From assembly GCF_001598355.1 (NCBI RefSeq), contig NZ_BCYU01000017.1:1-64000 (forward strand): DNA of 64,000 nucleotides, written 5' to 3'. The notes under the pieces are model-generated. The model was not told the DNA's origin. It made no database searches and was given only the letters and a program-made list of their open reading frames with translations. Numbering within the stretch: position 1 is the first letter of the stretch; every line of letters begins with the position of its first letter. This DNA comes from Sphingomonas asaccharolytica NBRC 15499 (GTDB lineage Bacteria > Pseudomonadota > Alphaproteobacteria > Sphingomonadales > Sphingomonadaceae). Position numbers and translations under genes: made by a program. This document shows positions 49,643 to 58,974 of this stretch, piece after piece.

Positions 49643-50682
49643 CGCGGAAACTCGATCGTCGCCTGGAGCAGGCCGGGTTCGCCCGCGTCGAGCCGCGCGA
49701 ACAGGTCGGGCGCTTCCTCGAACGGCGCGGTGTGCGTGATCAGCGGCAACAGATCGAGGACTCCGCGATGCTGCAGCTCGATCGCGGTGCGCCACAGCCG
49801 CGGCTTCGACCAGCGGTGCATCGCCTCGGGCGCGGTGCCCGAGATCTGCGAGCAGATCAGTTCGACGCGATTGTGGTGAAATTCCTCGCCCAGCCGCAGA
49901 CCCGACACCTCGCCCTGGAAGAATCCCATCGCGACGACGCGCGAGGAATAGGCGACCGCACGGATCGCTTCGGCGAGCGCGGGCGGCGCGCCCGACACTT
50001 CGATGCACGCGTCGGCTCCGCGGCCGCCGGTCATCGCCTTGATCGTCTCCGCGACACTTCCCGCTTTCGGATCAAGCGCGTCGTGCATCCCGAGCGACAA
50101 AGCGGTGGCGCGACGGCCGGCATCGGGATCGATCCCGATCACCCGCGCGCCGCTCGCCCGCGCTGCCTGGGCGACGATCTGGCCGGGCACGCCAAGCCCG
50201 AATACCGCGACCGTGTCGCCGATCCGCAGCCGGGCGTCATGGACGCCGTTGAGCGCGACCGCGCCAATGTGCGAGAAGATCCCGATCCGCGGGTCGGCGT
50301 CGTCAGGCATCAGCCGATCGCGGGCATATTCGGCGCTCGCGACGTGATGGGTGCGATGGTTCCATGTGCCATAGACCCGCATGCCCGGCCGCAGGTCCGC
50401 GACCGCAGTCCCGGTCTCGACGATTTCGCCGACTTCCTCATAGCCGAGGTTGCGGACCGGATAGGGCCAGCTCGGCGCCTCGCCATCGACGAACAGCCGG
50501 CGCTCCTCGTCCCAGCGCCGCGCCATGAACGGGCTGGTACCGCGATACTGGGTCAGTTCGGTGCCGGCGCTGATCCCCGAAAACAGCGTTGCGATACGCA
50601 CCTCGTCGGCGCCGGGCGGCGCGTCGGGCGTTTCCTCGAAACCGAGCTCGCGCGGAGCCTTCAGGACGAGCGCAACGGTCAT
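49639..50682 (-). CDS. Zinc-type (MDR) alcohol dehydrogenase
   Basis: 347 residues. GroES-like N-terminal part (NLGYEEVGEIVETGTAVADL) and a Rossmann domain with GDTVAVFGLGVPGQIVAQAA. The usual catalytic Cys-His pair and the structural four-Cys zinc loop of alcohol dehydrogenases are not evident, so it may be a non-classical member. MDR proteins paired with Gfo/Idh proteins occur together, sometimes fused, in sugar metabolism. Overlaps the MFS permease gene and the Gfo/Idh gene by 4 bases each. Confidence 0.85.
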   Translation of the reverse strand: MTVALVLKAPRELGFEETPDAPPGADEVRIATLFSGISAGTELTQYRGTSPFMARRWDEERRLFVDGEAPSWPYPVRNLGYEEVGEIVETGTAVADLRPGMRVYGTWNHRTHHVASAEYARDRLMPDDADPRIGIFSHIGAVALNGVHDARLRIGDTVAVFGLGVPGQIVAQAARASGARVIGIDPDAGRRATALSLGMHDALDPKAGSVAETIKAMTGGRGADACIEVSGAPPALAEAIRAVAYSSRVVAMGFFQGEVSGLRLGEEFHHNRVELICSQISGTAPEAMHRWSKPRLWRTAIELQHRGVLDLLPLITHTAPFEEAPDLFARLDAGEPGLLQATIEFPR

Positions 50683-51950
50683 TCGACTATTTCCTCAGCG
50701 GTAGCGGGTTCGCGATTGGCCTCGACCGCGGCCCGAGTCATGCCGCGTGTCGCGAGCAGGATGACGACGGCGAGCGCGTACATTGCGGCAAGCGATCCGA
50801 GCGCTGCCGCCATACCCAGCGTGCTGGAGGCACCCGCGATGAACAAGGGCGCGACACCCGCACCAACGAAGCCACAGGTCGTCATCATGCCGACCGCGGT
50901 CGAACGAGCATGCGGCGGTACGACGTCGTGCATCGCTGCGTAGATGCAGCCGTCGAACAGGCCCTTGCCCAGTGTCGTGCCGATCAACACCACCGCGACT
51001 TCGAACCCTGAGGTCGCCCAGGCCATCGGCGCGAGCAGCAAGGCGGCGATCACCAGCCCGATCGCCAGCGTGTAGAAGCGCCCGATCGGCGAGCGCCGCG
51101 CCAGGACGTCAGCAAGCAGCCCGCCAAGCGGCACCGCCAGGAAGCCCGCGATGTTGATGCTCGCCGAGCCATAGAAGGCCGATCCGGTCAGGCTTTCGCC
51201 GAGCTTGTCGTGGACGAAAGTAGGCGCCCAGACGGTCACGCCATTGGCGACGCCATTGGCAAGGAAAAATACCGCCAACAGCATCAGCGCCGGCTTGATC
51301 CGGAGTACCACTCCATAGGGCTCTTCGTTACGGTCTCGTTCGGCCTTGGTGTGGCGGATCGGCGCGTCACGCAGCATACGCACCAGCACGATCGCCCAGA
51401 CCAGCCCCAACGCGGCGAAGACCAGGAACGGGGCGCGCCAGCCGAAATGGTCGGCGATCACGCCGGCGAGGATCGCCCCGAGCCCCGACCCCGCGAACAC
51501 TGCGGTCTGATGGATCGACAGCGCACGGCTGCGCATCCCGGGGCCATGCCAGTCGCCGATCAGGGCGGTAGCGGTCGGGTAATAGGTCGATTCTCCGAAG
51601 GCAACGACCGCGCGGAGCCCCAACAGCATCACGAAGCCGGTCGATAACGGCACCATGCCGGTCGCGACGCTCCAGAACACCAGGCCGTATATCACCACGC
51701 GGGTACGCCGTGCGCTGTCGCCAAGCCGGCCGGTGAACAAGGCCGCGGCGGCATAGCACCAGAAGAACACCGAGGAGATCAGCGCTAGCTGGGTGTCGCT
51801 CAGCCCGAACTCGGTGCGGATCGACGGCATCACCGCGACGATCACCGAACGGTCGGCGGCGTTGAGGAACGCCACCACCCAGAGCAGAGCGATCAGCAGC
51901 CATGGGTAGCTGGACGGAGCGGCGCGCACGCGTGGTGGGCTGGTCGCCAT
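50679..51950 (-). CDS. MFS permease (sugar acid/anion:cation type)
   Basis: 423 residues, 12 membrane helices. ATG 51950 has GAGAGG upstream. The N-terminus (LLIALLWVVAFLNAADRSVI) and the motif between helices 2 and 3 (GRLGDSARRTRVVI) are of the MFS type related to hexuronate and phthalate transporters. Its place in the operon between glycerate kinase and dehydrogenase indicates import across the inner membrane of the compound taken up by the TonB receptor. Confidence 0.9.
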   Translation of the reverse strand: MATSPPRVRAAPSSYPWLLIALLWVVAFLNAADRSVIVAVMPSIRTEFGLSDTQLALISSVFFWCYAAAALFTGRLGDSARRTRVVIYGLVFWSVATGMVPLSTGFVMLLGLRAVVAFGESTYYPTATALIGDWHGPGMRSRALSIHQTAVFAGSGLGAILAGVIADHFGWRAPFLVFAALGLVWAIVLVRMLRDAPIRHTKAERDRNEEPYGVVLRIKPALMLLAVFFLANGVANGVTVWAPTFVHDKLGESLTGSAFYGSASINIAGFLAVPLGGLLADVLARRSPIGRFYTLAIGLVIAALLLAPMAWATSGFEVAVVLIGTTLGKGLFDGCIYAAMHDVVPPHARSTAVGMMTTCGFVGAGVAPLFIAGASSTLGMAAALGSLAAMYALAVVILLATRGMTRAAVEANREPATAEEIVE

Positions 51951-51961
51951 GGGCAATCCTC

Positions 51962-53344
51962 TCAAGCCTTCGCGTCGATCAATATCGCGCGAAAGTCGTT
52001 CACATTGGTCAGGGTCGGGCCCGATACGACCAGGTCCCCGATGCCATCAAAGAACAGATAAGCATTGTTAGCCGCAAGGTATGCCGCAGGGTCGAGCCCG
52101 ACTTCGCGCGCTCGCGCTAGCGTGTCCGGCGTGATGATCGCGCCCGCCGCATCCTCGGTACCGTCGATCCCGTCGGTGTCGCAGGCCAGCGCCCAGATGC
52201 CCGGCGCGCCGTCGAGCGCGATGGCGAGCGCGAGCAGATATTCGAGGTTGCGCCCGCCGCGCCCGTCCTTGTTGACCACCGTCACCGTGGTCTCGCCACC
52301 CGACAGGATCACGCGCCGCGCGCCGTCCTGCGCCAGCCGACGCGACAAGGCCGCATGCGCGGCGCCGAGATGCCGCGCTTCGGCCTGGATATTGTCGCCG
52401 ATATCGGTGACCTGATAGCCCTTGTCGCGCGCCAGCCGACCGGCGGCGGCAAGTGCGTCGCGGGCACGGGCGATCACCAATGTCTCGCTGCCGGCGATGC
52501 CCAGGCTATCGGCCGAGGGCGTCTCGTTGGCCGGATCGTTCAGCGCCGCTGCGACCTGCGGAGACGGCGCGATGCCGTAGCGCTCGATGATCTCCCGCGC
52601 CATGTCGAGGTTGCTGGTGTCGGCGACGGTCGGCCCCGACGACACGAACGACGGATCGTCGCCCGGGACATCGGAAATGATCCAGGTGGTGACCGCGGCC
52701 GCACCTGCTGCCACCGCGAGGCGACCGCCCTTGACCAGCGACAGATGCTTGCGGACGCGGTTGATCTCCTCGATCGTCGCGCCCGATTGCAGCAAGGCGC
52801 GAGTGATCGTCTGTTTGTCGGCGAGATCGAGCCCGGGAGCGGGCGCCGCCAGCAGCGCCGATCCGCCACCCGACAACAGCACCAGCAGGCGATCGCCGGC
52901 ATCGAGCGTGTGCGCGACCTCAAGCGCTCGGTGCGCGGCACGCACGCTGTTCTCGTCGGGATAGGGATGACCGGCCTCGATGATCTCGACCCCCGGCCAC
53001 GACGTGCCGGCCGGGACGTGGCCATGACGGGTCACCACCAGCCCCTCGACCGCGCGGCCTTTCGATCGCGCCTGAGCGACGCGCATCATCGCCGCGGCAC
53101 CCTTCCCGACCGCAATAACCACCGTCCGGCCGTGCGGCGACACCGGAATCGCCGGCGGCATTGCCGCATCGGCCGACACCGCTCGCACGGCTACCGCGAA
53201 CAAGGCGAGCAGGTCGTCGCGCTGGGCCGCGCCGCCGGTGGCGGTCAGGGCAGACTGGTCGTTGATAATCCCCTCCTTGGCGGTGACACTCGCTCGTTCG
53301 GCGTCGTCTTGCCAAGGGTTGGCCGTTCCGTTTGAACCCGCCAA
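51962..53344 (-). CDS. Glycerate 2-kinase (MOFRL family)
   Basis: Up to 460 residues. MOFRL-type glycerate kinase with VVIAVGKGAAAMMRVAQ, LLVLLSGGGSALLAAPAPG, TRALLQSGATIEEINRVRKH and the C-terminal GGETTVTV and GRGGRNLEYLLALA motifs. It makes 2-phosphoglycerate, feeding lower glycolysis. The start is unclear: the only in-frame standard codon close upstream is TTG 53344 without a Shine-Dalgarno, while a strong AAGGAGG (about 53271-53277) lies 5 bases before an ATC codon at 53266. A non-standard start there would give about 434 residues. First gene of the operon. Confidence 0.88.
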   Translation of the reverse strand: MAGSNGTANPWQDDAERASVTAKEGIINDQSALTATGGAAQRDDLLALFAVAVRAVSADAAMPPAIPVSPHGRTVVIAVGKGAAAMMRVAQARSKGRAVEGLVVTRHGHVPAGTSWPGVEIIEAGHPYPDENSVRAAHRALEVAHTLDAGDRLLVLLSGGGSALLAAPAPGLDLADKQTITRALLQSGATIEEINRVRKHLSLVKGGRLAVAAGAAAVTTWIISDVPGDDPSFVSSGPTVADTSNLDMAREIIERYGIAPSPQVAAALNDPANETPSADSLGIAGSETLVIARARDALAAAGRLARDKGYQVTDIGDNIQAEARHLGAAHAALSRRLAQDGARRVILSGGETTVTVVNKDGRGGRNLEYLLALAIALDGAPGIWALACDTDGIDGTEDAAGAIITPDTLARAREVGLDPAAYLAANNAYLFFDGIGDLVVSGPTLTNVNDFRAILIDAKA

Positions 53345-53385
53345 GCCTGGATTGATGGAACGCTGTGTTCCGCCAAGCGCAACTG

Positions 53386-54291
53386 TCAGTGGAGATCCCA
53401 AGACAGGGTCGGGCGAAGATGCTCGACCAGATAATCGATCAGCGTGCGGACACGGACCGGCACGCCCTTGGGATCGGCGAACAGAGCGAAAAAGGTGAGA
53501 TCGCTCGCCTGCCAGCCGGGCAGCACCTCGACCAGCCGCCCCTCGGCCAGATCGCGCTTGCACAGAAATGCGGGCAGATTGGCGATGCCGAGCTCGGCCA
53601 GCGCTGCGTCGCGCAGCAGTATCATGTCGTTGCACAGCAATCTGGGGGTGAACTCGACGGTCACTTCGGTACTGCCGTTGCGCAGGGTCCAGCGATGGCG
53701 CCGGTCGGCCTCCCCTGCGGCGAGCAGGTCGAACCGTGGCAGGTCGACATGGCTTTGCGGCCGGCCATAGCGCTCGAAATAGCCTGGCGAGGCGAATGCG
53801 CCGCAGCCGGTGGTGCCGAGCTTGACCGCGATCAGCCCGCTATCGGCGAACGGCCCGATCGCGAGCGCGACGTCGAATCCCGATCGCAGCAGTCCGACCG
53901 CGTCGTCGCTCAGCACTGCCACCAGCCGGACGTCGGGATAGTTTTGCAGGAATCCGGCGAGCAGCGGCCCCACCAGGCTTTGCCCGAGCACATAAGGGAT
54001 CGCGATCCGGACCACGCCTTGCGGCACTCGCGCCTGGCTCTGCAACGCGCGCTCGCCGTCGCGCAACACGCCGATCGAGCGCAGGCAATATTCGAAAAAG
54101 GTTGCGCCGTCCTGCGTCACCGTCACCGCGCGGGTCGAACGGTGAAGCAGCTGCACGCCGAGATGTTCCTCGAGCCGCGACAATCGTCGGCTGACGGTGG
54201 ATTTGGGCAGGCCGAGGAGCTTGCCGGCGCGCGTCAGGCTTTCGGTTTCGACCACTTTGGTGAACACCATGAGATCGCCGAGATCGAGCAT
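53386..54291 (-). CDS. LysR family transcriptional regulator
   Basis: 301 residues. N-terminal helix-turn-helix (LMVFTKVVETESLTRAGKLL, then LPKSTVSRRLSRLEEHLGVQ) and a periplasmic-binding-type ligand domain. It resembles the AaeR/DmlR subfamily. Divergent from the TonB receptor gene with a LysR-type palindrome between them; it also sits just upstream of the glycerate kinase operon on the same strand, so it may control both sides. Confidence 0.92.
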   Translation of the reverse strand: MLDLGDLMVFTKVVETESLTRAGKLLGLPKSTVSRRLSRLEEHLGVQLLHRSTRAVTVTQDGATFFEYCLRSIGVLRDGERALQSQARVPQGVVRIAIPYVLGQSLVGPLLAGFLQNYPDVRLVAVLSDDAVGLLRSGFDVALAIGPFADSGLIAVKLGTTGCGAFASPGYFERYGRPQSHVDLPRFDLLAAGEADRRHRWTLRNGSTEVTVEFTPRLLCNDMILLRDAALAELGIANLPAFLCKRDLAEGRLVEVLPGWQASDLTFFALFADPKGVPVRVRTLIDYLVEHLRPTLSWDLH

Positions 54292-54311
54292 CGGCCGCGA
54301 AGCTAGGTCAT

Positions 54312-54330
54312 TGTTGCATCCTGCGCAACA
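54312..54330. promoter_or_regulatory. Candidate LysR binding site
   Basis: TGTTGC (54312-54317) and GCAACA (54325-54330) form a perfect inverted repeat with 7 bases between, 21 bases from the LysR start and 117 bases before the TonB receptor start. This matches the size of LysR recognition boxes. A third GTTGC half lies just after it (54335-54339). Confidence 0.6.
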
Positions 54331-54446
54331 TATCGTTGCGACATAACGGGCTTCCGGCGAGGCCCGGCAACCAGCAGGCTTTAGGGGTCAAATGGCGCGA
54401 CAACAGCGCCCGCACCGCAAGGTGACCATAAATTGGAGGGGACAGG

Positions 54447-56951
54447 ATGAACACCCAGCTTCGTACCACGCTTTTGGCGGCGACTGCCGCGATCGCGCTC
54501 CTGCCGGTTGCCGCAACCGCGCAGACCACGCCCTCCGACGCGGCGCCTGCCGCTCCTCAGGATACCAGCGGCGATACCGCGACTGCGCCGCAGCCCGATA
54601 TCATCGTCACCGCAACCAGCGTGGGCCGCAAAGCGCTCGACACGCCGCTAGCGGTCACGACGATGAACGCGAGCCAGTTGCAGCGCACCAGCATGACCAA
54701 CCAGGCCGACATCCTCAACACCATCCCGACGATCAAGGCGGACGGCGGCGGCGGCGAGGTCGCGGCCAATGTCTTCGTGCGCGGCTTGCCCTCGGGCGGC
54801 CAATATCAGTTCACCCCGCTCGAATATGATGGCGTGCCGGTGCTCTCAAGCTTCGGGCTCAACTCGACCGCCTACGATGTCTATTACCGTAACGACCTCG
54901 GTCTCGAGCGGCTCGAATTCGTCCGCGGCGGCGTGTCGAACTTGTTTGGCCCGGGCTCGGTTGCCGGCCTGATCAACTATATCAGCAAGACCGGCGGCGA
55001 TCAGTTGGAGGGCACGGCGCAGTTCGAATGGGCCGAACGTGGCCGTTACAAGGGCGACCTCGCGGTCAGCGGTCCGCTCGGCCACAATCTGTTCTTCGCG
55101 GTGTCGGGCTGGTACCGCACCGACGACGGGCCGGTGAAGACCGGCTTGCCCACCAAAGGCTGGCAAGTCCGCGGCAACCTCAAATACGAATTCCCCGACA
55201 ATAGCGGCTCGGTCACGCTGTACGGCCAGTATATCGACGACAAGGCACAATATTATCTGCCCGTCCCGCTCGACGGGAAGACGCGCAATCGCATTCCGGG
55301 CAATGACGGCCAGGACGTCTATCAAGTCCTGACGCCAGCAGTCCTCGGGCTCGGCTTCAACACGCCGAATGGCCGCTTCACCACCGGCATCGCCGATGGC
55401 GCGGCCGCAAAGGGCGGCCAGGTCGCGCTCGCGTTCGACAAGAAGTTGGGCGACAGCGGTTTCGCGATCAACGGCCGGGTCAAATATTCGCAATATGCCT
55501 CGAAATTCGGCCTGTGGTCGGACGGCGACGGCCTCATCAACGTTCCCGAGACGCTGCAGAGCTTTTTGACCAATCGCGGCCTCGGCTCGCTCGCCAATGC
55601 GCAGTTCACTTATGCCGGCGGCGGCGCGCTCGCGCCCAGTCCGCTGCTGTTCGCCAATCGCATCACCGACCGTAACCGGCCCAATCACGACACCACCGCC
55701 GAGCTCAACCTGACCTATTCGGCGGATACGGGGTCGATCCGTCATGCCTTCACGCTCGGCGGCTTCTACGGCCACGCCTGGGCACGGGATTACAATGTCA
55801 CCACGACCTATCTCGCCGAGTTCAACAACCAGCCGCGGCTGGTCAATCTGGTGGTGACCAACCCGGTTACCCACGCGCAGACGATCGTGTCCTTGAACGG
55901 CCTGCTCAATGCCGGCGCCGGTTACGTCAACAACACGCACCAGGTCGAGCGCTACGCCGCCTACTTCGCCGACCAGATGAAGATCGGCAGCCGCTTCAAC
56001 TTCGACATCGGCGGCCGCTACGAATGGTTCAACGGCGATATCCGTCGTGAGCAAACCTCGGTCGTCGTCACCGACTCGACGACACCCAACCTCGCGCCGG
56101 CGCTGCGCGACGTGATCTGGGGCAATGGCAAGAATTTCACCGCGCATCCCAAGACCGGCGCCTGGGCGTTGGCCGCCGGCGGACTCTACAAGCTCACCGA
56201 CCGCGTCAGTCTTTATCTCAATGCGTCGCGCGGCTATTTCTTCCCCGAAATCCGTGCGGTGACCTTCAACGCCTTGGGCCAACCCGCCTCGTACACGCCG
56301 GAGATCATCAAGCAGGTCGAAGGCGGCATCAAGATCGATCAGCCATGGTTCAACCTGACCGCGGCGGCCTTCTATACCAAGCTCGACAATCGCCGGCAGA
56401 TCAACTTCATCAACGACGGACTGGGGGGCTTCACCGAGCAGGTCAATCTGGTCGCGACCCGGTCCTGGGGCGTGGAGGCGACGCTTGACCTCAAACTCCA
56501 CAAATACCTGCATTTCAACGGCAATTTGACGCTGCAGAACGCCAAATACACCCAGTTCATGCAGAACGGCACGTCCAACCTGAACGTCATCGGCAAGGAT
56601 CTCGAGCGCCAGCCCGATATCCTCTACAATGCCGGCCTCTATTACGATGACGGCACGGTCGATCTGTCATTCTTCACCAACTATACCGGCGACAATTTCA
56701 CCGCCTCGACCAACGCCATACGCCTCGACGGCTGGAACGTTTTCAACGTCGATGCCGGCATCAAGGTGAAGCCGTTCGGCGACCGCCGCTCGGTTCGGCT
56801 CGGGATCAATGTCTTCAACCTGTTCGACACCGACGCGGTGACCGAAGGATCGCCGCGTCAGGACGTCAACCAGACGGTCGGCGGCGCCTATTTCGTCGGC
56901 CGCCCGGTCCTGCCGCGCCGGATCAGCGCCCGCGCAACCCTCAAGTTCTGA
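54447..56951 (+). CDS. TonB-dependent outer-membrane receptor
   Basis: 834 residues. Signal peptide (NTQLRTTLLAATAAIALLPV), a TonB-box-like start (PDIIVTATSVGRKALDTPLA), the plug domain (NTIPTIKADGGGGEVAANVF; VEFVRGG-like segment LEFVRGGVSNLFGPGSVAGL), and a 22-strand barrel ending in the aromatic outer-membrane signal RISARATLKF. It imports a bulky or scarce ligand with TonB energy. Context (glycosidases, glycerate kinase, permease) argues for a carbohydrate or glycoside rather than a siderophore. Confidence 0.93.
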   Translation: MNTQLRTTLLAATAAIALLPVAATAQTTPSDAAPAAPQDTSGDTATAPQPDIIVTATSVGRKALDTPLAVTTMNASQLQRTSMTNQADILNTIPTIKADGGGGEVAANVFVRGLPSGGQYQFTPLEYDGVPVLSSFGLNSTAYDVYYRNDLGLERLEFVRGGVSNLFGPGSVAGLINYISKTGGDQLEGTAQFEWAERGRYKGDLAVSGPLGHNLFFAVSGWYRTDDGPVKTGLPTKGWQVRGNLKYEFPDNSGSVTLYGQYIDDKAQYYLPVPLDGKTRNRIPGNDGQDVYQVLTPAVLGLGFNTPNGRFTTGIADGAAAKGGQVALAFDKKLGDSGFAINGRVKYSQYASKFGLWSDGDGLINVPETLQSFLTNRGLGSLANAQFTYAGGGALAPSPLLFANRITDRNRPNHDTTAELNLTYSADTGSIRHAFTLGGFYGHAWARDYNVTTTYLAEFNNQPRLVNLVVTNPVTHAQTIVSLNGLLNAGAGYVNNTHQVERYAAYFADQMKIGSRFNFDIGGRYEWFNGDIRREQTSVVVTDSTTPNLAPALRDVIWGNGKNFTAHPKTGAWALAAGGLYKLTDRVSLYLNASRGYFFPEIRAVTFNALGQPASYTPEIIKQVEGGIKIDQPWFNLTAAAFYTKLDNRRQINFINDGLGGFTEQVNLVATRSWGVEATLDLKLHKYLHFNGNLTLQNAKYTQFMQNGTSNLNVIGKDLERQPDILYNAGLYYDDGTVDLSFFTNYTGDNFTASTNAIRLDGWNVFNVDAGIKVKPFGDRRSVRLGINVFNLFDTDAVTEGSPRQDVNQTVGGAYFVGRPVLPRRISARATLKF

Positions 56952-56963
56952 CTTTCCTCCCTT

Positions 56964-56994
56964 GGGAGCGGGTTTCGGCCCGCTCCCGCTTTGT
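56964..56994 (+). terminator. Hairpin after the TonB receptor gene
   Basis: GGGAGCGGG (56964-56972) pairs perfectly with CCCGCTCCC (56979-56987) and is followed by GCTTTGTT. A moderate terminator; the GH63-like gene starts 14 bases later and could be reached by read-through. Confidence 0.6.
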
Positions 56995-57007
56995 TATCGA
57001 AGCGGAT

Positions 57008-58276
57008 ATGACCGACCAGTTCCAGCAAGCGGCGCGCGCCATCCTGCGCGCCAACGATCGCGGCGGCTACACCGTCCCCAACGGCCGGGTCTATCCGTTC
57101 CAGTGGAACTGGGATTCAGCTTTCGTCGCGCTCGGTTTCGACACGTTCGACCGTGATCGCGCCTGGACGGAAGTCGAGACCCTGTTCCGCGTGCAATGGT
57201 CCGACGGGTTCGTGCCGCATATTGTCTTCTGGCAGGATGAGGAGGGCTATTTTCCCGGCCCCTCGGTCTGGTCGACCGGGACCGAGCCACCGACCTCCGG
57301 AATCACTCAACCGCCGGTTGCGGCGACCGTCGTGCGACGGTTGTGGGACAGCGCCGCAGCGGCCGGCGCCGCGGAGGATTTCCGTCCGCGTCTCGAGGCA
57401 TTGTTCGACAAGCTTATCGCCTGGCATCGCTGGTTTGCGGTCAATCGCGACCATGAAGAGCGTGGCGTCGTGGTCGCGATGCATCCTTGGGAAACCGGCC
57501 GCGACAATTCGCCCGAATGGGACGTCCCCGGCGAGCCGATCGATATCTCCGGCGTCGGCGATTATGTCCGCCGCGACACCGGGCATCTTGACGCCAAGAT
57601 GCGGCCGACCAAGCTCGAATACGATCGCTATCTCGCTTTGGTCCAATATGGCCGTGCGCAGGGCTGGGATCATCGGAAGATAGCAGCGGGCAACCCCTTC
57701 CGTGTCGCCGATATCGGCATGTCGATGATCCTGTTACGTGCCAATCGCGACCTGCTCGCACTGGCCGGCATGCTCGGCCGCGATGGGAGCGAGATCGCCG
57801 GCTGGATCGCGCGCGCCGAGGCCGGAATCAGCTGGTTGTGGGACGAGGCGACCAGCACCTGGTGCTCGCGCGACGTGCTGACCGGGCGGTTCTCGGGCTT
57901 CGTCACCAGCGCGTCGTTCTTGAGCTTCTATGCCGGAATCGCCGACCCGGCGAAGGACGCGGCGATGCTCAATCATATCGAGCGGATCGCAGGCAAGGTA
58001 CGGTATCTGATGCCCAGTCTCGATCCCGAAGATCCCGGCTTCCAGATGATCCGCTATTGGCGCGGCCCGGTCTGGGCAGTGGTCAACTGGATGATCGGCA
58101 CCGGGCTGAGCGAGGCCGGCCATGACAATTGGGGCGGCAAAGTGCGCGCCGACACGCTCGACCTCATTCGTACCACCGGTTTCTACGAGGCGTTCAGCCC
58201 GATCGACGGTAGCGGATCGGGCGGCGACGACTTCTCCTGGACCGCGGCGATTGGACTGGCCTGGTCCAAGGACTGA
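57008..58276 (+). CDS. GH63-like glycosylglycerate hydrolase (mannosylglycerate/glucosylglycerate hydrolase type)
   Basis: 422 residues, no signal peptide, so cytoplasmic. An (alpha/alpha)6 barrel protein with the motifs of the MGH-like glycosidase group: VYPFQWNWDSAFVALGF, MHPWETGRDNSPEWDVP with a likely acid Asp, and at the end FYEAFSPIDGSGSGGDDFSW with a likely base Glu. Characterised relatives release glycerate from mannosyl- or glucosylglycerate; others cut trehalose or glucans. The glycerate kinase in the divergent operon supports a glycerate product. Confidence 0.8.
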   Translation: MTDQFQQAARAILRANDRGGYTVPNGRVYPFQWNWDSAFVALGFDTFDRDRAWTEVETLFRVQWSDGFVPHIVFWQDEEGYFPGPSVWSTGTEPPTSGITQPPVAATVVRRLWDSAAAAGAAEDFRPRLEALFDKLIAWHRWFAVNRDHEERGVVVAMHPWETGRDNSPEWDVPGEPIDISGVGDYVRRDTGHLDAKMRPTKLEYDRYLALVQYGRAQGWDHRKIAAGNPFRVADIGMSMILLRANRDLLALAGMLGRDGSEIAGWIARAEAGISWLWDEATSTWCSRDVLTGRFSGFVTSASFLSFYAGIADPAKDAAMLNHIERIAGKVRYLMPSLDPEDPGFQMIRYWRGPVWAVVNWMIGTGLSEAGHDNWGGKVRADTLDLIRTTGFYEAFSPIDGSGSGGDDFSWTAAIGLAWSKD

Positions 58277-58366
58277 CCGCGCGGAACGGCATCTCGTCAC
58301 CCAGGCGGGGGCCTGGGTCCAACGGATGCTTGTATTTCCACGGGGAGCGAGGCAACTCGAGCGCGG

Positions 58367-58927
58367 ATGCGCACCGAGGCAGATCTGGAAACCATTTTGC
58401 TCGGGCCCGTCCTCGCGGATCGTGCCTGCGGGGATTGCGTGGTGTGCTGCACCGTCCTCAAAATGGATGCACCGGATTTCAAGAAACCTGCGGGAATAGC
58501 TTGCGAGCACCTCGCTTCGCGTGGGTGCGGAATCCACGCGGCGCGCCCTGATATCTGCCGGTCGTGGTTCTGCGCCTGGCGCAGGGTCGCGGACCTGCCC
58601 GATGAAGCGCGGCCGGACCGGTCGGGGCTTCTAGTATCGCTCAATTTCGAGCGCGAGCCGCGCAATTGCTTCGAGGGCGTGTCGATCAACGTTCGTGCAC
58701 TCCCCGACACCGACGCGATCGAAAATGGCATGGCCGCAACCATCCTCGATAGCCTATGCGATGGGCTGGTCCCGGTCTGGTTCAGCGACGGGGCGAAGAA
58801 GATGCTGATGCACCCCGAGCACGACGTCGCCAGCCTCGTCATTTCGGGAGAGCCCGCCCCTCCCCATCTGCAGGAGGAGGTCGCCGCGTGGCGCGAGCAT
58901 TATGGTATGTTCTCGGCAATCGATTAG
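58367..58927 (+). CDS. Cysteine-cluster protein (YkgJ-like)
   Basis: 186 residues. Cysteine motif CGDCVVCC near residue 22, then CEHLASRGCGIHAARPDICR and WFCAW. This CxxCxxCC...C...C...RPxxCR layout is the zinc- or iron-binding YkgJ-type cluster. There is no signal peptide or membrane segment. Its role is unknown; it is not obviously part of the sugar locus, starting 90 bases after it. Confidence 0.75.
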   Translation: MRTEADLETILLGPVLADRACGDCVVCCTVLKMDAPDFKKPAGIACEHLASRGCGIHAARPDICRSWFCAWRRVADLPDEARPDRSGLLVSLNFEREPRNCFEGVSINVRALPDTDAIENGMAATILDSLCDGLVPVWFSDGAKKMLMHPEHDVASLVISGEPAPPHLQEEVAAWREHYGMFSAID

Positions 58928-58974
58928 GTTTCTGGACACGCGACGGTGACTGCGGCGTGCAACCGAAACGCCGA

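Noticed and set aside
54846..56513. 555-residue minus-strand frame opposite the TonB receptor
   Set aside because: Composition (Arg/Val/Asp-rich, no motif) is that of an antisense frame; the receptor is complete on the other strand.
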